DNA from: an uncultured Clostridia bacterium
GTDB taxonomy: Bacteria > Bacillota > Clostridia > Lachnospirales > Bianqueaceae
Assembly (NCBI GenBank): GCA_937892735.1
Contig: CALBGL010000053.1
Coordinates: 1-10,129, forward strand
DNA length: 10,129 nt
Direction: 5' to 3'
Within the stretch, counting starts at the first letter, position 1. Each line of letters begins with the position of its first letter. The notes under the pieces were generated by a model that made no database searches, had not been told where the DNA came from, and worked only from the letters and a program-made list of their open reading frames with translations. The position numbers were made by a program, and so were the translations under genes. This document shows positions 1 through 7,224 of the stretch, piece by piece.

Positions 1-131
1 ACTGTGTGGCGCTGACAGAAACGACAATACTTCTTCGTCTCCATTCTGTCGGGGTGCTTTTTCTTGTCCTTCGTCGTGTTGTAGTTCCGCTGTTTGCACT
101 CTGTGCATTCCAAGGTTATCTTTGTACGCAC
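1..131 (-). CDS. rpmG: 50S ribosomal protein L33, zinc-binding form (3' end cut by window)
   Basis: Structural protein of the large ribosomal subunit. Forty-three codons are visible, beginning VRTKITLECTECKQRNYNTT and reaching ...YCRFCQRHT at the window edge; the family is about 49-50 residues, so only a few are missing. Cysteine pairs at residues 9/12 and 36/39 make the zinc ribbon of the C+ form of L33, and PDRMETKKYC is the usual second-half pattern. I chose the GTG at 131 because GGAGGT (139-144) lies 7 nt upstream and it gives the standard family N-terminus. An in-frame ATG at 146 would add five residues and overlap that ribosome site. In many Firmicutes secE and nusG follow rpmG; here they would lie outside the window. 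Confidence 0.93.
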   Translation of the reverse strand, partial: MRTKITLECTECKQRNYNTTKDKKKHPDRMETKKYCRFCQRHT

Positions 132-184
132 AACTTCCACCTCCATTGGTTTGTTTCATAAGCATTAGGGCTACTTTCAGGCAT

Positions 185-234
185 AAAAAAAAGAGCTCCT
201 AAGTGTTACCCAAATACTTTACCACACGGAGCTC
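185..234 (-). terminator. Rho-independent terminator after comF
   Basis: Read on the minus strand, GAGCTCC (234-228) pairs with GGAGCTC (199-193). Inside this, GTGT (227-224) pairs with ACAC (206-203) after a TTA bulge. The hairpin is followed directly by eight T residues (192-185). It lies 19 nt past the comF stop codon and should end the mreB-metK-recD2-merR-comF transcript before rpmG. Confidence 0.85.
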
Positions 235-244
235 CTAAAGTCAA
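216..244 (-). promoter_or_regulatory. Candidate rpmG promoter embedded in the terminator
   Basis: On the minus strand TTGACT (244-239) is followed after 17 bp by TAAAGT (221-216). The -35 matches consensus at five of six positions and the -10 at four of six. Transcription would start near 209, inside the terminator loop, so the new RNA would lack the 5' arm of the hairpin and escape it. I see no better promoter between the terminator and the rpmG start. This is inference from sequence match only. Confidence 0.4.
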
Positions 245-253
245 TAGCTTTTT

Positions 254-961
254 TTAAATTCCTGTCAATTCCGCTCGAATCGACAGTGTCCAGAAGACGA
301 CCCTCTGTTCCGGCCGCCTTTGCCGCATCGCCCTCGCACAAGCCTCCACCGTACTACCGGACGTATAAATATCATCTATCAGGATCGCAGTCCCCCGAAG
401 CCAACTCCCTTCATCCAGAATGCCAAATGCTCCTTTCAGGCTCCTGCGCCGCTGTACCGCACTCATCTGCTGCAGTGGCGCGGTATTCCGCATACGCACA
501 AGCCCTTCCCACACCGGCAATCCCATACGCACCGATAAGGCCTCTGCTAATTCCGCCGCCTGATTGTAGCCTCTCTCCTGATAGCGCCTCTTATGAATCG
601 GAACCGGAACCAGAAAAGGATTCTCCCATCCTTCTGCCCACGCCCCATCAAAATGCGCCATGAGTGCCGCATAACCCTTCGCATATTCTTTCATTCCGGC
701 GTATTTAAACTGTTCTATCGACTCTCTCATGCCATCCTGATACAGAAACGTCCCATGTCCGCATATGGTACAGTCATGCCGTATGCAGCTCTCACAGCGT
801 TCCCCTTCCGCGCTCACCGGCCGACTGCAGATAGGACACCTTGGTTCCTGCGGCAAATAGATTTGCGGACGGCATCTTTTACACAGCGGCAGACGACTGT
901 CCAGTCCCACCAGTTGTCCACACAGAAGACACCGCGGCGGATATAGCAATTCTTTCCACAA
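254..961 (-). CDS. comF: ComF family phosphoribosyltransferase-like protein
   Basis: Homologue of the late competence protein ComF/ComFC, a cytoplasmic protein with a zinc-ribbon N-terminus and a type I phosphoribosyltransferase fold, needed for DNA uptake in naturally competent relatives. Of 235 residues, cysteine pairs lie at 11/14, 27/30, 42/45, 56/59 and 64/67. The family segment VPVPIHKRRYQERGYNQ is at 118-134, and the PRPP-binding motif ILIDDIYTSGST at 193-204. The start is TTG at 961, with AAAGGG (968-973) as the ribosome site; no later start would keep the first CxxC pair. The stop of the upstream regulator is only 4 nt away and the ribosome site lies inside that gene, so translation is probably coupled. 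Presence of comF does not show competence: it is kept in many clostridia where the substrate is unknown. Confidence 0.93.
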   Translation of the reverse strand: MWKELLYPPRCLLCGQLVGLDSRLPLCKRCRPQIYLPQEPRCPICSRPVSAEGERCESCIRHDCTICGHGTFLYQDGMRESIEQFKYAGMKEYAKGYAALMAHFDGAWAEGWENPFLVPVPIHKRRYQERGYNQAAELAEALSVRMGLPVWEGLVRMRNTAPLQQMSAVQRRRSLKGAFGILDEGSWLRGTAILIDDIYTSGSTVEACARAMRQRRPEQRVVFWTLSIRAELTGI

Positions 962-965
962 TCTT

Positions 966-2408
966 TTATCCCTTTCTCATCACCATGCGGATCCGAAGAG
1001 AACTCGGCGCATCCTCTCGATCCACCGCAATCCCATCGCCGATGTCTATACAGTTTTCCATCTCGTATTCAAAATCCACCTGTACGCCCGCAAACGTGAA
1101 ATCCTCTCCCGCCTGCATTCGACGCAGGACCTCCGACAGACCGCCCTGCCAGAGCACATTGTCCTGTGCCCCTAGGAAGGATATCGCTCCCAGCATCATG
1201 TCCGCTGTCACCTTGCTTACCAAAAACGGATCTTCATACTCCACTGTATACACGATCTCCTGAAGATGCCCATCCTCCGATCGGTACGTAAACACGGGAG
1301 GCTGCGAAGCAGTGACCACATCCACTATCACCACTCCGGGGTCTTCTCTCTCCTGTATCTGCCCCTCGTCATTCATATACTCGTTAGAATCCGGATATAG
1401 ATACTTTATATAGTCATTATAATTCTCTACAAACTGACTCAGCGTCAACTCTCCGCGATGCAGCGGCAGCTGTGCGTTCTGCATGAGTATCGCGCAGAAA
1501 AGCACCCCTAAGGCCCAAACTCCCAGGCTGACCCAAGGCCGATATCCCCGCTGATCTTTCCATATATATTCTGTATTCGCATCCCAATCCAGTGGCTCCA
1601 CATCGCACCCATACTGCTTGTAACTGCGATACAGACGGACTAAACTATACACGGGCAGATTCCATCCCAGCCCCCGGCTCAGCATCTCTTTGGTCCTCTC
1701 CCATGCTTCTTGCCGCGAAAGCCTTCCTCCCTCCGCCGCATAGACACGAATCCCCATCAGCCACTTCCCCGGTGTCGCCGCACAGAAATGTAGCCAGAGC
1801 GGCTCGCAGAGCATCACCAGCAAAACGGCCAGATATGTCGCCGCCAGTGATAGCAGCATGCTGTCCACGGGATGCACCCGAAAGATCCCATACCAGACCG
1901 CATCGATCCAGAAACCGTAAAAAGCCAGATCGAACAGACGCGCGATCAGCCGTTTACAAGGATGCACCGCCATCGGTTCCTGATCCACCCGCAGAATATC
2001 GGTCTCCTTACGAATCAAGGCTGGCTGATTCGGTCTTCTTTCCTCTTCTTCCAGCATCCGCAGATACCGCGACGGTTCCAAGCTGGCATACGTCATTCCA
2101 TCTTCCCGTATTCTCTCGCATACCCGTTGTGCTGCCGCCAATTCCCTCTGCTTCTCGCGCAGTTCTTCCATCTTCTGGTCCAGCAGTGCCCCCAAGTCCC
2201 CCTGCGCTTCCTGCAGCGAGCGAATCTCCTCTACCGAAAGCATCAGTCTTCGCAGCAGCTTGACCCGCAGTAATGTTTTCACATCCTCAGCAGTATAGTC
2301 ACGATATCCGTTTTCCCGTCGTTTTGGCTGAATCAATCCTTCCTTTTCATAGAACCGGATATTGGCTCGTCCCAACCCCGTACTTCTTTCCGCTTCCCGA
2401 ATATCCAT
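966..2408 (-). CDS. Membrane-anchored MerR-family regulator with RDD domain
   Basis: A 480-residue fusion. Residues 1-40 form the MerR winged helix-turn-helix (STGLGRANIRFYEKEGLI, then wing ENGYRDYTAEDV), and 70-105 a coiled coil as in MerR dimerisation helices. Residues about 148-285 look like an RDD domain: KRLIARLFDLAF carries the Arg/Asp signature, hydrophobic spans lie near 155-176 and 182-208, and ATPGKWLMGIRV is at 210-221. A third hydrophobic span is at about 292-309. The last 170 residues are soluble, acidic and unrecognised. With three spans the HTH would be inside and the C-terminal domain outside, so it could act as a one-component transmembrane sensor (inference). ATG at 2408 has AGGAGG (2416-2421) 7 nt upstream. 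A MerR-style promoter lies just before the gene. It is probably cotranscribed with comF, 4 nt downstream. The ligand and targets other than its own promoter cannot be told. Confidence 0.85.
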   Translation of the reverse strand: MDIREAERSTGLGRANIRFYEKEGLIQPKRRENGYRDYTAEDVKTLLRVKLLRRLMLSVEEIRSLQEAQGDLGALLDQKMEELREKQRELAAAQRVCERIREDGMTYASLEPSRYLRMLEEEERRPNQPALIRKETDILRVDQEPMAVHPCKRLIARLFDLAFYGFWIDAVWYGIFRVHPVDSMLLSLAATYLAVLLVMLCEPLWLHFCAATPGKWLMGIRVYAAEGGRLSRQEAWERTKEMLSRGLGWNLPVYSLVRLYRSYKQYGCDVEPLDWDANTEYIWKDQRGYRPWVSLGVWALGVLFCAILMQNAQLPLHRGELTLSQFVENYNDYIKYLYPDSNEYMNDEGQIQEREDPGVVIVDVVTASQPPVFTYRSEDGHLQEIVYTVEYEDPFLVSKVTADMMLGAISFLGAQDNVLWQGGLSEVLRRMQAGEDFTFAGVQVDFEYEMENCIDIGDGIAVDREDAPSSLRIRMVMRKG

Positions 2409-2474
2409 GGAACAACCTCCTCTCCTTGATAGATAGCATCGGCATCGGCGGGTTCTCCTCCCCTCGACACCTGC

Positions 2475-2505
2475 ATTCTAAACTATCAAGCAGGTTTACA
2501 GTCAA
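2475..2505 (-). promoter_or_regulatory. MerR-type promoter/operator for the MerR-RDD gene
   Basis: On the minus strand TTGACT (2505-2500) and TAGAAT (2480-2475) are separated by 19 bp, two more than the usual 17. A 5-bp inverted repeat TAAAC-N10-GTTTA (2498-2494 and 2483-2479) sits within and at the edge of that spacer. A long 19-20 bp spacer carrying a dyad is the known hallmark of promoters that MerR proteins activate by DNA distortion. The gene just downstream encodes a MerR protein, so autoregulation is the natural reading. The -35 overlaps the recD2 stop codon (2502-2504). Confidence 0.65.
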
Positions 2506-4760
2506 GTCTTTCCGCTCATTTTCTCTGCATTTTTATGAAAAGCGTCCCGCATCCGTTCACGCAGGGCCGAATTGCGAAGCGTGGGCCGATCATTGTCCAC
2601 CATCCGGCGTACCGTCTCCTCGTCTCCAATAATCACCACGATCCGTTTGGCCCGCGTCACCGCTGTATACAATAAATTCCGACAAAAGAGCATTGGAGAT
2701 CCTCCTAAGAGCGGCAATATAATAATAGGACTTTCTGTTCCCTGCGACTTATGAATCGTGATCGCATAGGCCAACTCCAGCTCCTCCAACGCGGAGTATT
2801 CATACTCCACTTCCCGCCGATCGTCGAACCGGACGCAGACCGTCTTACTAGCCGCGTCTATCTTAAGGACCCTTCCGATGTCTCCGTTAAATACGCCTTG
2901 CCCCTCATCCAGCGGATATCCAAAGTCATTCTTCACCTTCCAGGGAACATTATAGTTGTTCCGAATCTGCATGACCTTGTCGCCTTCTCGCAGCTTATTC
3001 TGCCGAAAATCAATCTCTCTCTTATGAGAAGAGGGCGGATTCAGCGTATTCTGCAATAATAAATTCAACTGTTCCACACCCAGCGGACTCTTCTTCATCG
3101 GAGTCAATACTTGAATATCATCTACCGGAGAACATTTGGCATATCTGGGCATACGAATCTTCACTACTTCCGCTAATGTTTGCGCCGCCATATCCGGAGA
3201 TCTCCGCTTCATAAAAAAGAAATCCGTCCCCGGCGTATTGAATACAGGATATTCTCCATGAAGAATTCGATGCGCGTTGGAAACGATGCAGCTGGTATCA
3301 CTCTGCCGGAAGATCTGATCCAGCCGCACAACCGGAACACATTCGGACTGAATCAGGTCTTTCAGCACATTCCCAGCCCCTACCGAAGGAAGCTGATCCA
3401 CATCTCCCACTAAAATCAGCCGGGTTCCCGGCACCACCGCCTTAAGCAGACTATTCATCAGCAAAATATCTACCATGGACATCTCATCCACAATCAGAAC
3501 ATCCGCCTCCAGGGGATTTTCCTCATTCCGCTGAAAGGTCTGCGTCATCTTTTCTTCGGGTTGATAGTCAATTTCCAAAAGCCGATGTACCGTTTGCGCC
3601 TCTCTCCCGGTCGCTTCACTCATCCTCTTGGCCGCTCTACCTGTCGGCGCCGCCAACAGGTATTCCTCCTCCCGCTGCTCCAGAATATCCAGTAGGATAT
3701 TGATAATCGTCGTTTTTCCAGTTCCTGGGCCTCCCGTAATAATCAAAACGCCATGCCGCATCGCTTCCTGAATCGCCATTCTCTGCTGCACGGCCAGTTT
3801 GATCCCATGCTTTTTCTCCTCTTCTTCCAGAATCGAATCCAACGGTTCCGGCTCAGGATCCTCTTCGGCTGCCAATTCCGCCATCTTCAACGCCGTCTGT
3901 GCTTCCGCCTGATAAAACGAGGTCAAATATAAAACCGATCGGCCTTCCACCTCCTTTTCTACGGCTTGGCCATCCAGCAAAAGCTGAACTTTCATATTAT
4001 CTATGTCCGCTCCCACAATGCCTGTCAGTTGTGTCACACGATCTTCCAGTTCTGTCAAAGAAAGGTATACATGACCATCTCCCACCGCCTCTGACAACGC
4101 ATACTTCATCGCCGCGCGAATCCGTTCCGGTGCGTCCTCCGCCATCCCCATCTGACTGGCAATAGCATCTGCGCGCCGAAATCCGATTCCTCTCACCTGA
4201 TCCGCCAACGCATACGGATTGGTTCGCATCACCGTAATCGTGTTTTCTTTATATTGTTTGTAAATCTTCATGGACAGCGCTGGAGTGATGCCATACTGCT
4301 GTAGGAATATCATGGTATCTCGCAGATAGGTTTGTTCCTGGAACTGTGCTCCCAACTCCATAGCCCCCTTGGTACTAATTCCCCGCACCTCGGCTAAGCG
4401 TTCCGGCTCACAGCCCATGACCTCCAGCGTCTCATCTCCAAAAGTCTGTACAATACGTTTCGCCAGAGCGGGTCCCACTCCCTTTAATGCGCCGGACCCG
4501 AGATAGCGCTCAATGGCTTCTCGGGTCTTTGGCATAAATTTCTCAAACTGTTTGACTTCCAATTGTGGACCGTATACCGCGTGCTGCTTCCAGATCCCTT
4601 CCGCGCGAACCGACTCTCCCGACTGCAGATCCGGCAGAATCCCTACGATGGTCACTGTTCCTCCATCTTCCTGCTCCACTTCACAGACTTTATACCCATT
4701 ATTGTCATTGGCATAGATCACTTCTGTGACCAACCCTTCCACGCAATTGGATTCTTTCAT
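2502..4760 (-). CDS. recD2: RecD2-type ATP-dependent 5'-3' DNA helicase
   Basis: Superfamily 1B helicase of the RecD2/YrrC group, found in bacteria where RecD is not part of RecBCD; linked in Bacillus and Deinococcus to DNA repair, mismatch repair and replication-fork progress. Length 752 residues is normal. An OB-like N-terminal region (1-75) is followed by helix-hairpin-helix repeats (LGSGALKGVGPALAKRI at 87-103, more near 122-135 and 185-203). Helicase motifs run in order: Walker A GGPGTGKT (343-350), Ia APTGRAAKRM (371-380), Walker B DEMSMVD (425-431), III GDVDQLPSVGAG (452-463), V AITIHKSQGTE (666-676) and VI LLYTAVTRAK (696-705). All key residues are present. ATG at 4760 has AAGGAG (4770-4775) 9 nt upstream. 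It follows metK by 18 nt and is probably cotranscribed with it. Confidence 0.96.
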   Translation of the reverse strand: MKESNCVEGLVTEVIYANDNNGYKVCEVEQEDGGTVTIVGILPDLQSGESVRAEGIWKQHAVYGPQLEVKQFEKFMPKTREAIERYLGSGALKGVGPALAKRIVQTFGDETLEVMGCEPERLAEVRGISTKGAMELGAQFQEQTYLRDTMIFLQQYGITPALSMKIYKQYKENTITVMRTNPYALADQVRGIGFRRADAIASQMGMAEDAPERIRAAMKYALSEAVGDGHVYLSLTELEDRVTQLTGIVGADIDNMKVQLLLDGQAVEKEVEGRSVLYLTSFYQAEAQTALKMAELAAEEDPEPEPLDSILEEEEKKHGIKLAVQQRMAIQEAMRHGVLIITGGPGTGKTTIINILLDILEQREEEYLLAAPTGRAAKRMSEATGREAQTVHRLLEIDYQPEEKMTQTFQRNEENPLEADVLIVDEMSMVDILLMNSLLKAVVPGTRLILVGDVDQLPSVGAGNVLKDLIQSECVPVVRLDQIFRQSDTSCIVSNAHRILHGEYPVFNTPGTDFFFMKRRSPDMAAQTLAEVVKIRMPRYAKCSPVDDIQVLTPMKKSPLGVEQLNLLLQNTLNPPSSHKREIDFRQNKLREGDKVMQIRNNYNVPWKVKNDFGYPLDEGQGVFNGDIGRVLKIDAASKTVCVRFDDRREVEYEYSALEELELAYAITIHKSQGTESPIIILPLLGGSPMLFCRNLLYTAVTRAKRIVVIIGDEETVRRMVDNDRPTLRNSALRERMRDAFHKNAEKMSGKT

Positions 4761-4778
4761 CAGTCTGTACTCCTTAAT

Positions 4779-5960
4779 TTATAGGATGCTGCGCAAAATA
4801 TCCACCTTGTCCGTTCTTTCCCATGGCAGATCCAAATCCGATCTGCCAAAATGTCCATAAGCAGCCACCTGCTTATAGATCGGACGGCGTAAATCCAGCT
4901 CTTTTATAATACCGGCAGGACGTAAATCAAAATTCTCCTGAATCACCTCTTCCAGTTTTTCATCCGAAATCTTTCCCGTACCATGGGTATCTACATGAAT
5001 CGATACCGGCTCTGCCACGCCAATGGCATAAGCCAGCTCAATCTCACACTTTCTGGCCAGTCCCGCTGCAACGATATTCTTCGCCACATACCGTGCCGCA
5101 TACGCAGCGCTGCGGTCCACCTTGGTAGGATCTTTCCCCGAAAAAGCTCCTCCTCCATGACTCGCATACCCTCCATATGTATCCACAATGATCTTGCGTC
5201 CGGTAAGGCCGGAGTCACCCTGAGGCCCCCCTACCACAAAACGTCCCGTGGGATTAATCAGAAATCTCGTATTCTCATCCAGCATCCCTTCAGGAATGAC
5301 AGGCTGAATGACTTCTCGGATGATGTCCTCCCGAAGCGTCTCCAGATCCACCTCTTCTCCATGCTGCGAGGAAACGACAACCGTATCTACTCGCACCGGA
5401 TGATCCTGCTCATCATACTCCACTGTCACCTGCGCCTTTCCATCCGGACGAAGGTATGAAAGAATTCCCTCTTTACGCACCTGTGTTAATCGTCTCGTCA
5501 ACTGATGAGCCAGAGCGATCGGCATGGGCATCAGTTCGGGCGTATCGTCACAGGCATATCCAAACATCATTCCCTGATCTCCGGCGCCAATCGCCAGATC
5601 CGCATCCTCCGCTCCGTTCTTAGCCTCCATAGATACATCCACTCCCATGGCAATATCCGGAGACTGCTCATCCAGCGCGGTCAAAACCGCGCATGTATCG
5701 CAGTCAAAGCCAAACTTAGCCCTGTCATATCCGATCTCCCGGATCGTTTCTCTCGCGATCTTGGGAATATCCACATAACACTTGGTAGAGATTTCTCCCA
5801 TCACCAACACCAGTCCCGTAGTAACTGCTGTCTCGCAGGCAACTCGCGCCTGCGGATCCTGTGCCAGAATCGCATCCAGAATCCCATCCGATATCTGATC
5901 ACAAATCTTATCCGGATGTCCCTCCGTAACGGACTCTGAAGAAAACAGTCTTTTCCTCAT
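4779..5960 (-). CDS. metK: S-adenosylmethionine synthase
   Basis: Methionine adenosyltransferase: makes S-adenosylmethionine from methionine and ATP, with tripolyphosphate cleaved, in the cytoplasm. From the start I chose the protein has 393 residues, normal for the family, and all three domains appear complete. Signatures: GHPDK at 14-18, the hexapeptide GAGDQG at 125-130, and the glycine-rich P-loop-like GGGAFSGKDPTKVDRS at 269-284. An in-frame ATG at 5975 would add MGGIE, but those codons contain the ribosome site GGGAGG (5968-5973), 7 nt before the ATG at 5960, and MetK proteins normally begin just before the FSSESVTEGHPDK segment, as here. It lies 22 nt after mreB with no room for its own promoter or a SAM riboswitch, so it depends on the mreB promoter. 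Confidence 0.97.
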   Translation of the reverse strand: MRKRLFSSESVTEGHPDKICDQISDGILDAILAQDPQARVACETAVTTGLVLVMGEISTKCYVDIPKIARETIREIGYDRAKFGFDCDTCAVLTALDEQSPDIAMGVDVSMEAKNGAEDADLAIGAGDQGMMFGYACDDTPELMPMPIALAHQLTRRLTQVRKEGILSYLRPDGKAQVTVEYDEQDHPVRVDTVVVSSQHGEEVDLETLREDIIREVIQPVIPEGMLDENTRFLINPTGRFVVGGPQGDSGLTGRKIIVDTYGGYASHGGGAFSGKDPTKVDRSAAYAARYVAKNIVAAGLARKCEIELAYAIGVAEPVSIHVDTHGTGKISDEKLEEVIQENFDLRPAGIIKELDLRRPIYKQVAAYGHFGRSDLDLPWERTDKVDILRSIL

Positions 5961-5982
5961 TTCAATACCTCCCATATATCCA

Positions 5983-6969
5983 TTAATATCGCTGTGTCAA
6001 ATAGTCCACATATTTTCCTGTTCCAATCGCTACACAGGAAATGGCATCTTCCGCCACAAAAGCATCAATTCCCATATTTTCCTGAATCAGGCGATCCATG
6101 CCGTGCAGCATACTGCCACCGCCTGTCATGACAATGCCCCGATCCATAATATCGGCCGCCAACTCCGGCGGCGTGCGTTCCAAGACCCCATGCACAGTAT
6201 CCAAAATAGACGAAAGCGGCTCCTTAAAAGCTTCCAATGTATCCTGCGATGTGATCCGCACAGTAGCTGGTAAACCAGTGACTAAGTCTCTTCCCTTTAC
6301 ATCCATATAATGGTTCTCTTCCGCGTGATAAGCCTCGCCGATACGCATTTTAACTTCCTCTGCCGTACGCTCTCCAATCAACAGATTATAGCGTTTTCTT
6401 ACATACCGAATCAATGCGTCATCAAAGATATCTCCCGCGACCTTAATGGACTCACTTAAAACAATGCCACCCAGAGACACCACTGCTACATCCGTCGTTC
6501 CACCGCCGATATCCACGATTAAACTGCCCGCTGCCTTGGTAACGTCTACCCCCGCTCCGATCGCTGCTGCCAACGGTTCTTCAATAATATGTACCCTGCT
6601 GGCTCCCGCCTGATAAGTAACGTCCATCACGGCTCTTTTCTCCACTTCCGTTACACCGCTGGGCACACAAACAGCAATCACTGACTTCAAAAACCTTCGG
6701 CCAATCGCTCTTTCGACAAAATATTTCAGCATCTTTTCCGTATATTGAAAATCTGAGATAACACCTTCCCGCAAAGGACGAATCGTCGTCAGATATTTTG
6801 GCGTCCTGCCGATCATCTTTCGCGCCTCTTCCCCTACGGCTACCACCTGATTATCCTCCTGTGTATTCACCACAACTACAGAAGGTTCCCGCAGAACAAT
6901 TCCTTTTTTCCTAATATAGACTAGAACACTGGAGGTCCCCAGATCGATTCCAATATTCGTTGACCACAT
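5983..6969 (-). CDS. MreB/Mbl-family actin homologue (rod shape-determining protein)
   Basis: Bacterial actin that polymerises on the inner face of the membrane and guides cell-wall elongation. Actin-fold motifs are complete in 328 residues: phosphate 1 IGIDLGTSSVLVY (6-18), EPSVVVV (28-34), connect 1 IIEEPLAAAIGAG (128-140), phosphate 2 VDIGGGTTDVAVVSLGG (152-168) and adenosine motif MTGGGSML (281-288). I chose ATG 6969 because it puts the first motif six residues from the N-terminus, as in relatives, with GAGGAA (6978-6983) 8 nt upstream. The in-frame ATG at 6990 is possible, but its ribosome site would lie inside a strong hairpin. No mreC or mreD is adjacent, which suits an Mbl-like or second MreB paralogue rather than the canonical mreBCD cluster; which paralogue cannot be settled here. 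It is the first gene of the operon. Confidence 0.93.
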   Translation of the reverse strand: MWSTNIGIDLGTSSVLVYIRKKGIVLREPSVVVVNTQEDNQVVAVGEEARKMIGRTPKYLTTIRPLREGVISDFQYTEKMLKYFVERAIGRRFLKSVIAVCVPSGVTEVEKRAVMDVTYQAGASRVHIIEEPLAAAIGAGVDVTKAAGSLIVDIGGGTTDVAVVSLGGIVLSESIKVAGDIFDDALIRYVRKRYNLLIGERTAEEVKMRIGEAYHAEENHYMDVKGRDLVTGLPATVRITSQDTLEAFKEPLSSILDTVHGVLERTPPELAADIMDRGIVMTGGGSMLHGMDRLIQENMGIDAFVAEDAISCVAIGTGKYVDYLTQRY

Positions 6970-6990
6970 ACCTCTTATTCCTCTCTGCAT

Positions 6991-7007
6991 CCGGGACCTG
7001 CTCCCGG
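6991..7007 (-). other. Hairpin in the mreB leader
   Basis: CCGGGA-N5-TCCCGG forms a perfect 6-bp GC-rich stem in the untranslated leader, ending directly before the ATG at 6990. It would mask any ribosome site for that ATG and leave the ATG at 6969 accessible. No U-run follows, so it is not a terminator. Confidence 0.5.
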
Positions 7008-7063
7008 CCTATATTCCTCTTCACATTCAGCACATTCCGGCGTATATCATCCGGCGCTTTCTT

Positions 7064-7092
7064 ATCATACTACATCCGCCTATAAAATTCAA
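7064..7092 (-). promoter_or_regulatory. Promoter for mreB-metK-recD2 operon
   Basis: On the minus strand TTGAAT (7092-7087) and TATGAT (7069-7064) are separated by 17 bp, a good sigma-A match. The predicted start near 7057 gives a leader of almost 90 nt before the mreB ATG at 6969. It is divergent from the trxA promoter about 100 bp away. Confidence 0.65.
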
Positions 7093-7125
7093 TGCCTTTC
7101 TCCAAAAATCCGCGGCACGATCCCT

Positions 7126-7142
7126 CTGTGACCATGTCACAG
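7126..7142. promoter_or_regulatory. 17-bp perfect palindrome upstream of trxA, probable activator site
   Basis: CTGTGAC-CAT-GTCACAG is a perfect inverted repeat with 7-bp arms. Its centre (7134) lies about 42 bp before the predicted trxA start, the position where class II activators of the Crp/Fnr family bind. The half-site TGTGA is Crp-like, but the gap in TGTGA-N5-TCACA is one base shorter than the N6 of classical Crp sites. A Crp/Fnr gene lies just beyond trxA. Its binding here is inference. Confidence 0.55.
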
Positions 7143-7163
7143 TCTTTTCCACCGCGTCTATCG

Positions 7164-7169
7164 TATAAT
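7164..7169 (+). promoter_or_regulatory. trxA promoter -10 element
   Basis: A perfect TATAAT, with transcription predicted near 7176. The bases at -35 (7141-7146, AGTCTT) do not resemble TTGACA and overlap the end of the palindrome, so the promoter probably needs an activator. The RNA would begin with a small hairpin GTAGG-N6-CCTAC (7176-7191). Confidence 0.6.
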
Positions 7170-7224
7170 GAAATCGTAGGCTGATACCTACACATCATAA
7201 TCAAAAAGGAAAGGAAGAAAACAA

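Noticed and set aside
286..1263. Several plus-strand open frames of 70-140 codons opposite comF and the 3' end of the MerR-RDD gene
   Set aside because: Low-complexity antisense shadows without ribosome sites, overlapping genes with clear family motifs.
1592..2263. A 223-codon open frame on the plus strand
   Set aside because: It lies wholly opposite the MerR-RDD gene, is rich in Pro, Ser, Arg and Ala as expected for antisense of such a gene, has no ribosome site and no recognisable domain.
4983..5939. Plus-strand open frames of 144-158 codons opposite metK
   Set aside because: They mirror a complete, highly conserved metK and have no independent support.
5961..5975. Upstream metK start giving an MGGIE extension
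   Set aside because: The extra codons are the ribosome binding site for the ATG at 5960, which gives the normal family N-terminus.
7038..7056. Direct repeat CCGGCG at 7038-7043 and 7051-7056
   Set aside because: Too short and GC-simple to be told from chance.
7126..7142. Classical Crp, Fnr or Rex operator
   Set aside because: Crp and Rex sites have TGTGA-N6-TCACA and Fnr has TTGAT-N4-ATCAA; here the gap is N5, so I report a palindrome of unknown owner.
7008..7224. SAM riboswitch, T-box or small RNA gene in the mreB-trxA divergent region
   Set aside because: No conserved core, long helices or terminator/antiterminator pair could be recognised; only promoters, the 17-bp palindrome and short hairpins are supported.
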